A stretch of 64,000 nucleotides of DNA from JAMLHH01 sp035515235 (lineage in GTDB: Bacteria > Bacteroidota > Bacteroidia > Chitinophagales > JADIYW01): contig DATJBS010000024.1 of NCBI GenBank assembly GCA_035515235.1, positions 8,735-72,734 on the forward strand, read 5' to 3'. The translations under genes were made by a program, and so were the position numbers. Every line of letters begins with the position of its first letter. The first letter of the stretch is position 1. Under the pieces are notes generated by a model. The model did no database searches. It was given only the letters and a program-made list of their open reading frames with translations, and was not told where the DNA came from. Shown here piece after piece: positions 28,373 to 38,346 of this stretch.

Positions 28373-28415
28373 ATACTAATCAGCAAGTTGAATACGTTAT
28401 AAACAAAAAGAATAT

Positions 28416-29264
28416 ATGGACAAATATCCTGCATCAGTAACCATGGACGATCTGGTATTTGAAGGGCGAAATAAAGCATATGGCGCCTATCAACTACGTA
28501 AGATCAATCCTAAGTATGCAGCTATTGCTACAGTAATCTCTATTGTCTTATTTGTTTTGGCTGTCGTTTTTTCTAAAATAGAATTAAATGTCAGTGGAAA
28601 AGGAAAAGATGAAAAGAAAGTAATAGTTGAAACTACAACAGTGGAATTGCCTCCTGACGAAATACCAGTGGATCTTCCACCGCCACCACCGCCACCACCA
28701 CCACCGCCACCACCAGAAGCTCCTCAAGTGAAATTCGTGGAAATGGTAGTGAAAAAGGACGAATTGGTAGCTGAGAAGAAAATCACTACGGTAGATGAGG
28801 CTAAAGATGAAACTAAAGCTATCAGTACTATAAATAAAGAAGGAGACGGAAATACTAAACCAAAAGTAGTAGAAGAAGCTCCTAAGAATTTCGGTACTGG
28901 ACCTGCTGTTCCTGTTAAAGAAAAGGAAGACGTGGACGATCGTCAATACGAATTCTTTGAGATTTCAGAACAACCATCTTTCCCAGGTGGAGCAGAAGCC
29001 ATGCAAGCTTATATCTACAAAAACATAAAATATCCTGAAGTAGCCATGGATAATGGTATCGAAGGAACTGTTTCTATACAGTTTGTGGTAGATAAAGATG
29101 GAACGATTACTAATATCAAAGTAGTAAGAGATCCAGGTGGAGGATTAGGTAGAGAAGCAGAAAGAGTTGTGAAATCTATGCCTAAATGGAAACCAGGTAA
29201 GCAAAGAGAAACTCCAGTTAGAGTTAAAATGGTGATTCCTGTTAGATTCAAATTGAATAGATAA
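28416..29264 (+). CDS. tonB: Energy transducer TonB
   Basis: 282 residues. A short cytoplasmic start with GRNKAYGAYQLRK is followed by a membrane helix (about 36-53), a proline run of twelve (about 88-100), a Lys/Glu-rich periplasmic linker and the C-terminal TonB domain (about 195-282; YPEVAMDNGIEGTVSIQF, ending in IPVRFKLNR). Transmits energy from ExbBD to outer-membrane TonB-dependent transporters. Last gene of the operon, with a strong terminator behind it. Confidence 0.94.
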   Translation: MDKYPASVTMDDLVFEGRNKAYGAYQLRKINPKYAAIATVISIVLFVLAVVFSKIELNVSGKGKDEKKVIVETTTVELPPDEIPVDLPPPPPPPPPPPPPEAPQVKFVEMVVKKDELVAEKKITTVDEAKDETKAISTINKEGDGNTKPKVVEEAPKNFGTGPAVPVKEKEDVDDRQYEFFEISEQPSFPGGAEAMQAYIYKNIKYPEVAMDNGIEGTVSIQFVVDKDGTITNIKVVRDPGGGLGREAERVVKSMPKWKPGKQRETPVRVKMVIPVRFKLNR

Positions 29265-29285
29265 TTCTAATAAACATCAAAATAT

Positions 29286-29318
29286 AAAGAGGTGATTCAT
29301 TTATTGAGTCACCTCTTT
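29286..29318 (+). terminator. Rho-independent terminator after tonB
   Basis: AAAGAGGTGA (29286-29295) pairs perfectly with TCACCTCTTT (29309-29318) and is followed by TGTTTTTAT, 22 bases after the tonB stop. Confidence 0.88.
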
Positions 29319-29394
29319 TGTTTTTATAACCAAATATCTCTTAGCTTTTCATTCATATCACTTATCTTGTCAGCTACAGATATCAACTAGTAAC

Positions 29395-31542
29395 ATGAGA
29401 AAAATCCTATACCTAATCTTAACCATGAGTGTTCTTGCAAGCTGTGCAAGAGTGAATTATTTTAAAACGAAAAAAATAGACCATACTGATAATTACTTTG
29501 GACATGAAGTAAAAGATGAGTATCAATGGCTAGAAGACGATCAATCTAAAGAGACTGAAGTATGGGTCAATAAAGAAAACAAAATCACTCAGAAGTATTT
29601 ATCTAAAATTCAATTTAAAGATCAAATGAATACTCGTTTGACTGAATTGAATGATTACGAAAGAATGTATGATTTTAGAAAAGCAGGTCTAAATTATATT
29701 TATCAAAAAAATACTGGACTTCAGAAGCAATCTGTTTTTATGATACGTCCTGCTTATGAACAAGAAGGAATAGAAGATGAAGTGTTAATTGACCCAAACT
29801 TAATTGACTCCACAGGAAAAACGCAAATCAAACTTCTAGAATACTTTAAAAACTTTGATTATATAGTAGCAGCTTTTAACCAATCTGGAAGCGACTGGTC
29901 TACTTTAAAAGTATATGATATTGCTAATAGAAAATTTTTATCTGATGAGTTAAAATGGGTAAAATGGACTACCATACAATGGTACAACCAAGGGTTTTAT
30001 TATAGTAGATATGATGCTCCACCAGAAGGGAAGGAGTTGTCATCTGTAAATGACCAACAAAAGATATATTTTCATAAAATTGGAGAACCTCAAGAGGAGG
30101 ACATCTTAATTTTTGAAGATCCAAATGCTTCTAAATTGTATTATGAGCTTTTAGTTACTGATGATGAGAAGTACCAAATTCTTAATAAATATAATGGTAC
30201 AGATGGTTACGAAACTCATTATAGAAGATTGACTAATACTAAACCTAAGAAAGGACAAGAATTCAAAGTCTTATATGAAGGGTATGATTCTAAAAATAAA
30301 GTGATTGGAAGTACAGGAGAGCACTTTTATGTGTTGTCTAATTATGAAGCTCCCAATAATAAACTTGTTGCAGTTGATATTAATCGCTCTATACCTGAAG
30401 CATGGGTGGAAATTATTTCAGAAAAAGACGCTCTACTAGAGGATGTAAAAATGGTTTCAGGGAAGTTTTTAGCACTTTATCTTAAAAATGCTCAATCAGA
30501 ATTAGTGGAAATGAAATGGAATGGTACTGCTCGAGAAAATATTCTTTTGCCTGGATTAGGTACGGTCAAGATTGAATATGCAGATCCAGGAGATTCTGAA
30601 TTTTTGTATTCTTACTCGTCATTTACTCAGCCTTATATCTGCTATAGTGGAGATGTCAACTCCAGAGATTTTAAAATCCTTGCTGAACCTACCATTAATT
30701 TTGATGCTTCTTTATATGACACCGATCAAGTTTGGTATACATCAAAAGACGGAACTAAAATATCTATGTTTATTTTGAAGAAAAAAGGTTTGGTAATGGA
30801 TGGTACTAATCCAGCATATTTATACGGCTACGGAGGATTTAGTGTCAACTTGACTCCAAGATTCAGTTCATCATATATTGCATTATTAGAACAAGGAGTA
30901 GTGATTGCAATTCCTAACTTAAGAGGTGGTGCCGAGTTTGGAGAAGATTGGCATCGTGCAGGAATGAAGATGAACAAGCAAAATGTATTTGATGACTTCA
31001 TCGCTGCAGCTGAATATTTGATTAAAGAGAAATATACTTCTTCAGAAAAATTAGCAATTGCTGGCGGTTCAAATGGTGGACTTCTTGTAGGTGCAGTGAT
31101 GACTCAAAGACCAGAATTGGCACAAGTAGCTTTTCCCGCTGTAGGTGTAATGGATATGTTGAAATTCCAAAAGTTTACTGTCGGTTGGGGATGGGTTCCA
31201 GAGTATGGATCTAGCGAAGAAAGCGAAGAGATGTTTAAATATCTTTTAGGTTATTCTCCTTATCACAATCTCGAAAAGAAAGTAAAGTACCCGGCTACTT
31301 TGATTACTACTGCAGATCATGACGATAGAGTAGTTCCCGCACATTCTTATAAGTTTGCTGCTAGATTACAAGAAAAAGGTAAAAAGAAAAATCCTTTATT
31401 GATACAGATTTTTAAAGATTCAGGTCATGGAGCAGGTAAGCCTATTAATAAGAGAATAGAAGAAACTGCCGAAGCTTGGTCTTTTTTCTTGAAAAATGTT
31501 GGTGTAAAAACTCTTGTGCTTCCTAAAAATGAACAAGAGTAA
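29395..31542 (+). CDS. Prolyl oligopeptidase family (S9A) serine peptidase, lipoprotein
   Basis: 715 residues. A lipoprotein signal (lipobox LASC, Cys17) precedes a seven-bladed propeller (about 70-430) and an alpha/beta-hydrolase domain. The catalytic Ser559 is in GGSNGG, the Asp in ADHDDRV (641-647) and His678 in SGHGAGKP. It cleaves short peptides after proline, most likely in the periplasm or at the outer membrane. It may share a transcript with the acyltransferase gene 12 bases downstream. Confidence 0.93.
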   Translation: MRKILYLILTMSVLASCARVNYFKTKKIDHTDNYFGHEVKDEYQWLEDDQSKETEVWVNKENKITQKYLSKIQFKDQMNTRLTELNDYERMYDFRKAGLNYIYQKNTGLQKQSVFMIRPAYEQEGIEDEVLIDPNLIDSTGKTQIKLLEYFKNFDYIVAAFNQSGSDWSTLKVYDIANRKFLSDELKWVKWTTIQWYNQGFYYSRYDAPPEGKELSSVNDQQKIYFHKIGEPQEEDILIFEDPNASKLYYELLVTDDEKYQILNKYNGTDGYETHYRRLTNTKPKKGQEFKVLYEGYDSKNKVIGSTGEHFYVLSNYEAPNNKLVAVDINRSIPEAWVEIISEKDALLEDVKMVSGKFLALYLKNAQSELVEMKWNGTARENILLPGLGTVKIEYADPGDSEFLYSYSSFTQPYICYSGDVNSRDFKILAEPTINFDASLYDTDQVWYTSKDGTKISMFILKKKGLVMDGTNPAYLYGYGGFSVNLTPRFSSSYIALLEQGVVIAIPNLRGGAEFGEDWHRAGMKMNKQNVFDDFIAAAEYLIKEKYTSSEKLAIAGGSNGGLLVGAVMTQRPELAQVAFPAVGVMDMLKFQKFTVGWGWVPEYGSSEESEEMFKYLLGYSPYHNLEKKVKYPATLITTADHDDRVVPAHSYKFAARLQEKGKKKNPLLIQIFKDSGHGAGKPINKRIEETAEAWSFFLKNVGVKTLVLPKNEQE

Positions 31543-31554
31543 TCTTCTTCTCCA

Positions 31555-32496
31555 ATGAAGACTAATAAAGAAATATACAGACAATTGACTTTGTCACATT
31601 CTATTCCATTATATCTACAAGCAGAATGGTTGGATATCGTCTGTGTGAACGGCATGGATTGGGATGTTGTATTTTCTTACGATGCAAAAAATAATATCCA
31701 AGGTTTTTGGCCTTATGTATTCAAACAACAACTCTTCTGGAAGAAAATAACTATGCCTTCATTTACACCTTATATGGGTCCGAGATTACTCTATCCAAAA
31801 AATTTGAAGGAATATGAACGCATTAGTTTTGAAAATAAGGTGCTAAAGGAATTGTATGAAAAAGTGCCTACATTCTCAGAAATAAAATTCAAATGGTCGA
31901 GAGATTATTGTAATTGGTTAGCATTTTATTGGAAAGGGTTCAAACAACAAACTTCCTATACCTATCTTATTCAGGATACTTCAGATACAGATTTTATATT
32001 TAATCAGTTTAAAAAGAGCATTCAAAGGCAAATAAGGAAGGCTTCTGGGAATTTGCAGATAAGAGTAGCAGAAAGTACAGAGGATGTGATAAGAATGCTC
32101 GAAATGAGCTTAGCAGCATCTTCAAAACATTTAGTCGATAAAGAAATTTTAAAAAAGTTGCATCAATTTGCACACTCTAAAAGACAGTCTTGTATTTTGG
32201 AAGCAGTTGATTCAAATGAGAAAGTTATAGGTGCTATCTATTTAATTTGGGATCAACAAGAAATGCTGTATTTGTATGGTGGTTATGATGACCAAATGAA
32301 TGATAGTGGCGCAATGCCTCTGTTATTTTGGAATGCTTTACAAAAAGCTCACGAACTTGAATTGTCTTTCAATTATGAAGGAAGTATGCTAGAAGGAGTG
32401 GAACGATTCTTTAGAAGTTTTGGAGCAATACAAACACCAGTTTTTACATTAGAGAAAACATCTTTTCCTTATCAATATATAGATGTTTTGAGATGA
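31555..32496 (+). CDS. FemAB/GNAT-like acyltransferase
   Basis: 313 residues with two GNAT-like halves. The C-terminal half has IYLIWDQQEMLYLYGG and FNYEGSMLEGVERFFRSFG, the pattern of FemAB-related proteins (Acetyltransf_6) that modify peptidoglycan precursors or exopolysaccharide sugars. No signal peptide, cytoplasmic. Its stop overlaps the start of a GT4 glycosyltransferase by 4 bases, so it probably acts in surface polysaccharide synthesis. Confidence 0.75.
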   Translation: MKTNKEIYRQLTLSHSIPLYLQAEWLDIVCVNGMDWDVVFSYDAKNNIQGFWPYVFKQQLFWKKITMPSFTPYMGPRLLYPKNLKEYERISFENKVLKELYEKVPTFSEIKFKWSRDYCNWLAFYWKGFKQQTSYTYLIQDTSDTDFIFNQFKKSIQRQIRKASGNLQIRVAESTEDVIRMLEMSLAASSKHLVDKEILKKLHQFAHSKRQSCILEAVDSNEKVIGAIYLIWDQQEMLYLYGGYDDQMNDSGAMPLLFWNALQKAHELELSFNYEGSMLEGVERFFRSFGAIQTPVFTLEKTSFPYQYIDVLR

Positions 32497-33746
32497 AAAT
32501 TTTAATGCTTTCTACTTATGATTTGAATGGAGGGGCTGCTATCGCTACTTCAAGATTAATGCAAGCACTCAACAAATACGGTCATGAAGTCAAAATGCTT
32601 GTTGCTAATAAAACTTCAAATAATACTATTGTATTTCAAGCATCTACAATTTTTAATAACAAAGCACAAAAGATCAATCTGGCTTTAGAAAAAGGGTTAT
32701 TTTTATTGCATGAGAAAAATAATGAAGTCAGATATCAATTTTCTACAGCGGTCATAGGTTTTAATATTCGCCAAAACGCACTTTTGAAGTGGGCGGATGT
32801 GATTCATCTTCATTGGACATTACAAGGATTTTTATCTATTAGAGAAATGGCATATTTGCAAACATTAGGAAAACCTGTTGTTTGGACACTTCATGATATG
32901 TGGGCTTTTACTGGAGGATGTCATTATTCAGGAGACTGTGATCACTTCAAAAGAGAATGTGGAAATTGTCCGTATTTAAAGCATCCATCTTCAAATGATT
33001 TAAGTCATAAAATTTATCAAAAAAAGAAAAATTATTACAAAAACTATCACTTTGTTACTTGTAGTCAATGGTTAGGAGAAGTAGCAAAAACTTCCACTTT
33101 ATTGAAAGGTTTTGGAGTTGAATCTATCGCTAATCCGATAGATACAAATGTATTTAAGCCTGCGGAAAATAAAAATGATTTAAAGCTTCAATTGAAATTG
33201 GATCCGAATAAAAGCTATGTATTATTTGGAGCAAGTAGTTTAAAGGATAAAAGAAAAGGGCTACATTATTTTTTGGAAGCCATGAAATTATACCAGCAAA
33301 AAACTACTGATTTACCTACAATAATTTTATATGGATCTCAAAATCACGATGTAAATATTGAAGGATTTGAAATTATACATGCTGGATTTTTAAATGAAAG
33401 TGAATTGATTGCTTATTATCAAGTAAGTGATATTTATGTGATTACTTCTTTAGAAGATAATTTGCCTAATACCGTAATGGAAGCTATAGCTTGTGGACTT
33501 CCTGTTTTGAGTTTTGATACTGGAGGTATTCCTCAAATGGTGCAACATTTAGAATCTGGATATATTGCTAAGTATAAATCTGTCGAAGATATTTGTGAAG
33601 GGCTAGATGTATTATTAAATTCTAGTGATCTGTATCAAATGAGTCAAAATGCTAGAAATTACTGTTTAGATCATTTCACTGAAGAAATAATTTCTCAAAA
33701 ATATACTGAAACCTATAATCGATTACTTAATCGCTTCGACAAATAG
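32493..33746 (+). CDS. Glycosyltransferase family 4
   Basis: 417 residues, GT-B fold. N-terminal MLSTYDLNGGAAIATSRLMQ and HLHWTLQG, then TLHDMWAFTGGCHY with the cysteine group CDHFKRECGNCP. The C-terminal donor-binding part has SLEDNLPNTVMEAIACGLP. The cysteine group occurs in WcaC-like enzymes of capsule and colanic acid type. The gene is coupled to the FemAB-like gene (ATGA), and its last 24 bases overlap the convergent methyltransferase gene. Confidence 0.88.
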   Translation: MKILMLSTYDLNGGAAIATSRLMQALNKYGHEVKMLVANKTSNNTIVFQASTIFNNKAQKINLALEKGLFLLHEKNNEVRYQFSTAVIGFNIRQNALLKWADVIHLHWTLQGFLSIREMAYLQTLGKPVVWTLHDMWAFTGGCHYSGDCDHFKRECGNCPYLKHPSSNDLSHKIYQKKKNYYKNYHFVTCSQWLGEVAKTSTLLKGFGVESIANPIDTNVFKPAENKNDLKLQLKLDPNKSYVLFGASSLKDKRKGLHYFLEAMKLYQQKTTDLPTIILYGSQNHDVNIEGFEIIHAGFLNESELIAYYQVSDIYVITSLEDNLPNTVMEAIACGLPVLSFDTGGIPQMVQHLESGYIAKYKSVEDICEGLDVLLNSSDLYQMSQNARNYCLDHFTEEIISQKYTETYNRLLNRFDK

Positions 33747-34574
33747 AGAGTCCGGTTTAAATACTTTCCCCTCTTTTCCATCTAATTGATAGCTATTCCA
33801 ATTCGGAATTCTGCTATTAAAAGCATCTGTGATTTTTACATTTTTAAAGCCTTGTTCTTCTAATATTTTTTTGATGGAGTAATGGTCATACATCCATTGA
33901 TGAATTTCCCCTGAAGTCCTAAAAGAGCCAATTTTATAAGAGATTTTTGATTGCCCCCATAGAAGTATGTTTAATACAACTTTGTCTCTAAAAGTCTCTT
34001 TGATGAGTCTGAACTTTGATTTAAAACTAAGATGAAGAAACTTTTTAACTTTATAAATGAGTGTTTTTTTGCTTTGTTGACCTACTTCCAAAATATGGGC
34101 TGCTTCAAAACCCACTCTTTCTTTTATGAAATCTATGTTTTTATTGGCTTGTTGATTTAAAAGATACGTTTTCATTTGCCCGCCTGACTGGTTTCTAACC
34201 ATTTGATCCAGGAGTTCTAGTTTCATCCAATGATACTTAGAGATGTTAGATGGAGTTTCATCTACTGCAACTTCCTGGAGCGCTTCTAGATATAATTTAG
34301 CAATATTTTCTAAGTCAGGTAAAGCAATTCTTATAATTCCGTTCGGTTGTAATATCCGATAACAATCTTTTATAAATCCTGCAACTTGAGTATAAGGAAT
34401 GTGCTCAATTACATGAGAATGATATACCACCTCATAGGTCATATCTTTGAAAGGAATGCCTTTAGTGATGTCATATTCGATCACATTCTTGCTATGAGAG
34501 ACAATATCTATATTGTTCCAATCTGGATGAAATCGATCTCCGCAACCTATATTTAAGTAGGGTAGTTTAGACAT
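33723..34574 (-). CDS. Class I SAM-dependent methyltransferase
   Basis: 283 residues. NIGCGDRFHPDWNNID gives the SAM-binding loop, VVYHSHVIEHIPY the post-II motif and LQPNGIIRIALPDL the strand-4 region. This type often methylates sugars or acts in lipid/glycan synthesis. It overlaps the YfhO gene by 8 bases upstream and the GT4 gene tail-to-tail by 24 bases. Confidence 0.82.
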   Translation of the reverse strand: MSKLPYLNIGCGDRFHPDWNNIDIVSHSKNVIEYDITKGIPFKDMTYEVVYHSHVIEHIPYTQVAGFIKDCYRILQPNGIIRIALPDLENIAKLYLEALQEVAVDETPSNISKYHWMKLELLDQMVRNQSGGQMKTYLLNQQANKNIDFIKERVGFEAAHILEVGQQSKKTLIYKVKKFLHLSFKSKFRLIKETFRDKVVLNILLWGQSKISYKIGSFRTSGEIHQWMYDHYSIKKILEEQGFKNVKITDAFNSRIPNWNSYQLDGKEGKVFKPDSLFVEAIK

Positions 34575-37137
34575 TATTTTGAGAGGTTTTTTCTTTTATT
34601 TTTTGGATAAATGTTAAAACAATTATTCCAATTCCAAGTAGAACAATTACAATTGAACTAGCATAATCTAATTTATTCGCTAATTGTAAAGTTGGCGTAT
34701 CAAATTTGAAAACGATTTCATGGTTCCCTGCGGGTAACGACAAGCCTCTTAATACATAATTGACTTCATCTTGCTCTACGGCTTGATTGTCAATATATGC
34801 TGTCCAGCCTTTGCCACTATTGTAATATACTTCTGAGAATACTGCATAAGATGGGACAGAAGATTGATAGCGATATATCATTACATCATTATCCGCTTTG
34901 AATAAATCTATAGTTGCTGCTGAATCAAATGGAAGCGTTTGGCTTTGAGTAATGGTGGCATTAGGTTTTTCAAGTAAAGCTGTTTTAGATAAATCTTCTT
35001 TCATCAAATTGTCAAAGACTTCTACTGATCCATTGAGCACTTTTATATCATTTACTAACCATGCATTACCGTAAGCAAATTCGTTTTTAAATACTCCGGT
35101 AGTTTCAGGAGAAGTAATAACATATTTTGTATTCAGCATATTTAAAACTTGTGCGCCAGATACATTTCCATTGGAAAGCTGTTGGATATTATCATTGATT
35201 TGATAAGAAATAATATCCTGGTATCTTTTCAGTTTTACGGAGTGGTAACCACCAATATTTTTATGGAAATAGGAAGGTTTAGCTTCACTAAATGAATTGA
35301 CTGTGAGGTCTAATACTCTATAATCACTAGTGTCTTGTAATATAAAGCTGTCTGCAGCACTTGGTCTAAAGTTAGATTTAGATGCAATCTCATCAGTAAA
35401 TGAATCGTAATTCACATATCTTTTGTCTACCCCTACGATGTCAAATAAAATGAGAATAATGATTCCGGTTAGCATGATTTCTCCAGAAAGTTTTCTCTTT
35501 AAGAAAGTAGCAACTAAGCCTGCAGTTAATACTATAAAAACTGTAGAACGTAGAGCATCCATTCTCATCATGGACTTTCTTTCACTCAATAATCCTCCAT
35601 AAATAGCATCGCTCATTTGTGAATTGTTCTGAGTCATTTGCAATAGTTGAACTTTCAAATTACCATCTACCGATTCTGAAACGAATGAGAAGATAGATGG
35701 TCCTAGTAAAGTCAACACTACCATAAAACCAATAAACCCGATAGATGCTTTATAAAAATGATTCCAATAAACTTCTCTGTTTTGACGATCGCCATAAATT
35801 TGTTGAAGCGTCAATGCCGCGGTAATAGCTACAATAATTGTCGTGAGGTAAAACACCATGGAAGGCGTTCTGAATTTATTGAAGTAAGGTAGGTAATTGA
35901 AGAGAAATTTGTAAAAAATACTAAAGTTGTTTCCCCAAGCTATAAAAAGAGTCACGAAGAATGCAGTAAGTAGCCACCATCTTTTATTGTCTCTTATGAT
36001 GAAAAAACCTAGGAACATTAGATAGATAAGAATAGCTCCGATATAAGTAGTTCCTGCAACAAAAGGCTGATTTCCCCAATAGGTCGGTAGTTGATTCGCT
36101 ACTTGGATGGCATTACTTGCAGGCACACCATTTTGAATCAATGCTTTTGCAATCTCGTTGTTATCATCGACTTTTTTGATGACTGCTGGTCCACCACTAA
36201 AATTTGGTATCAGTAAGGTAAAAGATTCTAAAATGCCATAGCTCCAAGACGTGGCATATTCATACCCAACGCCATCTGAAGCCACTTGATTAGGGCTTTT
36301 AGCAATTTCTACTTCACTAGGTCCGCCCCTTTGAGTTTCTTCGCTATATTCTTTTGTAGTGAGTAACTGCGATGAATTGTTGATTGCTCCTAAACCGAGG
36401 CCTAAAATCAATACTATCAAAGAAATTAAGATATGCTTGTAATCTTTATTTTTAATGGTTTCAAAGAGTTTGAATATTGCCCAAATACCTACCAAAAATC
36501 CCATGAAGTAAGTAATCTGTACGTGATTAAGTCTAATCTGAAAAGATATAGAAAGAGCTATAATGAACAGAGCTAATAAATACTTTTTCTTTTCGAATAA
36601 CAACCAAATTCCTGCTAATGTCATTGGTACTAAAGACATGACAAGCACTTTATTATTATGACCCGCGTATAAGCTGATCACTGTAAAATTACTCAAGATA
36701 ATTCCTGTACTTGCAATGATATTGATTAGTGGACTTACACCTATCACATAAAATAATAATGAAGAACAAAGCACAGCAATAATTCCAGTAGCAATGTATG
36801 TATTAAGCGTATTGAAAAGATGATCAAATATCCATGAGGAAATATTGTGATGAGACTTCCAAATTTGAAAAGAGGGCATTCCCGAAAACATATTGGTGGC
36901 CCAATTTGCATATTCGCCAGTAGCTTTAAAATGCTCTTCTAAATTATGAGACATTATAATTCCTTGTAAATAATCATGAGCAGATAAAGAATTTCCACTT
37001 AATGCAGGAAGGTAGAACGTAATAGAAAAGAATATTAATATTAAAACACCTATTAAATACATCCATTTAGAGTTCAAAAATGATTTGGAAGTACTTTCTT
37101 CTACTATATTATTTGTTGTTTTTTTAAATTTTGACAT
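34567..37137 (-). CDS. YfhO family multispan membrane protein
   Basis: 856 residues with about 13 membrane helices, a start YLPALSGNSLSAHDYLQG and a large C-terminal extracytoplasmic beta domain (about 580-820) before a last helix. The fold is GT-C-like; YfhO proteins have been linked to lipoteichoic acid or lipid-linked glycosylation in Firmicutes. It is translated with the methyltransferase gene. Function in Bacteroidota is uncertain. Confidence 0.85.
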   Translation of the reverse strand: MSKFKKTTNNIVEESTSKSFLNSKWMYLIGVLILIFFSITFYLPALSGNSLSAHDYLQGIIMSHNLEEHFKATGEYANWATNMFSGMPSFQIWKSHHNISSWIFDHLFNTLNTYIATGIIAVLCSSLLFYVIGVSPLINIIASTGIILSNFTVISLYAGHNNKVLVMSLVPMTLAGIWLLFEKKKYLLALFIIALSISFQIRLNHVQITYFMGFLVGIWAIFKLFETIKNKDYKHILISLIVLILGLGLGAINNSSQLLTTKEYSEETQRGGPSEVEIAKSPNQVASDGVGYEYATSWSYGILESFTLLIPNFSGGPAVIKKVDDNNEIAKALIQNGVPASNAIQVANQLPTYWGNQPFVAGTTYIGAILIYLMFLGFFIIRDNKRWWLLTAFFVTLFIAWGNNFSIFYKFLFNYLPYFNKFRTPSMVFYLTTIIVAITAALTLQQIYGDRQNREVYWNHFYKASIGFIGFMVVLTLLGPSIFSFVSESVDGNLKVQLLQMTQNNSQMSDAIYGGLLSERKSMMRMDALRSTVFIVLTAGLVATFLKRKLSGEIMLTGIIILILFDIVGVDKRYVNYDSFTDEIASKSNFRPSAADSFILQDTSDYRVLDLTVNSFSEAKPSYFHKNIGGYHSVKLKRYQDIISYQINDNIQQLSNGNVSGAQVLNMLNTKYVITSPETTGVFKNEFAYGNAWLVNDIKVLNGSVEVFDNLMKEDLSKTALLEKPNATITQSQTLPFDSAATIDLFKADNDVMIYRYQSSVPSYAVFSEVYYNSGKGWTAYIDNQAVEQDEVNYVLRGLSLPAGNHEIVFKFDTPTLQLANKLDYASSIVIVLLGIGIIVLTFIQKIKEKTSQNNV

Positions 37138-37347
37138 TTTTCAAAAATTCGATGCGATAAAAATAATTTATTCTTCATTAAAGTCCTCATTCTAAGGAGT
37201 AATAGTTTTTTCGATAGCTTGTAACTCAGTAATAAAGAATTTCTAGTATAAAAAACTTTTTAAAAGATATAGAAAGCATTTTCGATTATGGCTATTTTTT
37301 AGTTGTATTTTGTCAGCAAGATAATTTTAATTTTTTTTGTTGCTGAA

Positions 37348-38274
37348 ATGAAAGTTTGTTTAGTTGTTATTTATAATCATAGATATGAAAAAAATATCAC
37401 ACCATTAAATAAATATTACAAAGATAGATTTGATGATATTTTTCATGTTATACCATTTTATCAATCAGATGATGATAAAGTCATTACAGTTTATGAAAAC
37501 TCTCATCAATTCAATGGATATATAGCTCAAGCATTCAAAAGTTTTTATCACGACGAATTTACTCATTATGTTTTTGCGGGAGATGATTTAATTCTACATC
37601 CAGATGTTAATCAAAATAATATTATTGAGGGATTGGGATTAACTCAAAATAGTTCTTATATCAAAAAACTCCATCCTTTATCAGATGTATCTATCCCATG
37701 GTATCATATACCCAAAGTGCTTTATCGATTTGTATCTCATCAAGGTGTAGAAACAGAGCATGAATTGCCTAATAAAGAGGAAGCTGAAGGAAAGGCACTT
37801 AAAAACAATATTACACAGAAGAAAATGAGTTTAAAAAGCTTTTTAAAACATGTTTTTGTATTTAAAACTCCAATGACATTTTTTAGAACGGTTTTGTATA
37901 CAATGGGCTATATGTACGTCAAGAGATTTAAAAACCTATTAGAACTTCCTTATCCTTTTGTTGCAGGATATTCAGATTTCTTTATTGTATCTAAAAGTAG
38001 TGTTCGAGACTTTTGTCATTACTGTGGCGTTTTTGCAGGCATGAATATTTTTGTAGAAGTTGCAATTCCCACAGCATTAATGCTTTCAAGTACAGATATT
38101 AAATTTGAAAACAAGAAGTTTAGAGGGGTTGAGATATGGAATCCAAATAAAGTAAATGAACTTATGCAAAACAATAAAGCTTCAATAAAAGAGCTTTTTA
38201 AAAACCACCCTGATAAATTATATTTTCATCCTGTCAAACTTTCCACTTGGAAATTTGATAAGGAGATAGATTAA
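37348..38274 (+). CDS. Hypothetical protein, possible GT-A-type glycosyltransferase
   Basis: 308 residues from the ATG at 37348; a TTG at 37303 is in frame but gives an unlikely hydrophobic start. MKVCLVVIYNHRYEKN looks like the first strand of a nucleotide-sugar binding fold, and YVFAGDDLILHP contains a DD motif at the place of DxD. Another mark is FVAGYSDFFIV. It lies between the YfhO and TylF-type genes, in the glycan group. I do not recognise a named family. Confidence 0.6.
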   Translation: MKVCLVVIYNHRYEKNITPLNKYYKDRFDDIFHVIPFYQSDDDKVITVYENSHQFNGYIAQAFKSFYHDEFTHYVFAGDDLILHPDVNQNNIIEGLGLTQNSSYIKKLHPLSDVSIPWYHIPKVLYRFVSHQGVETEHELPNKEEAEGKALKNNITQKKMSLKSFLKHVFVFKTPMTFFRTVLYTMGYMYVKRFKNLLELPYPFVAGYSDFFIVSKSSVRDFCHYCGVFAGMNIFVEVAIPTALMLSSTDIKFENKKFRGVEIWNPNKVNELMQNNKASIKELFKNHPDKLYFHPVKLSTWKFDKEID

Positions 38275-38346
38275 ATCTTATGAGATAATTTTTATTGCCT
38301 TTTTCTAGCTGAAGGGAGATTGTATCTAAAAATTAAAGAACAGTTT

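Noticed and set aside
28584..28946. Trp-rich reading frame opposite tonB
   Set aside because: It is the antisense reading of the proline-codon run in tonB; composition is an artefact.
37303..37347. TTG start giving a hydrophobic N-terminal extension to the glycosyltransferase-like protein
   Set aside because: ATG at 37348 begins a typical first strand of a Rossmann-like fold; the extension looks like untranslated promoter DNA.
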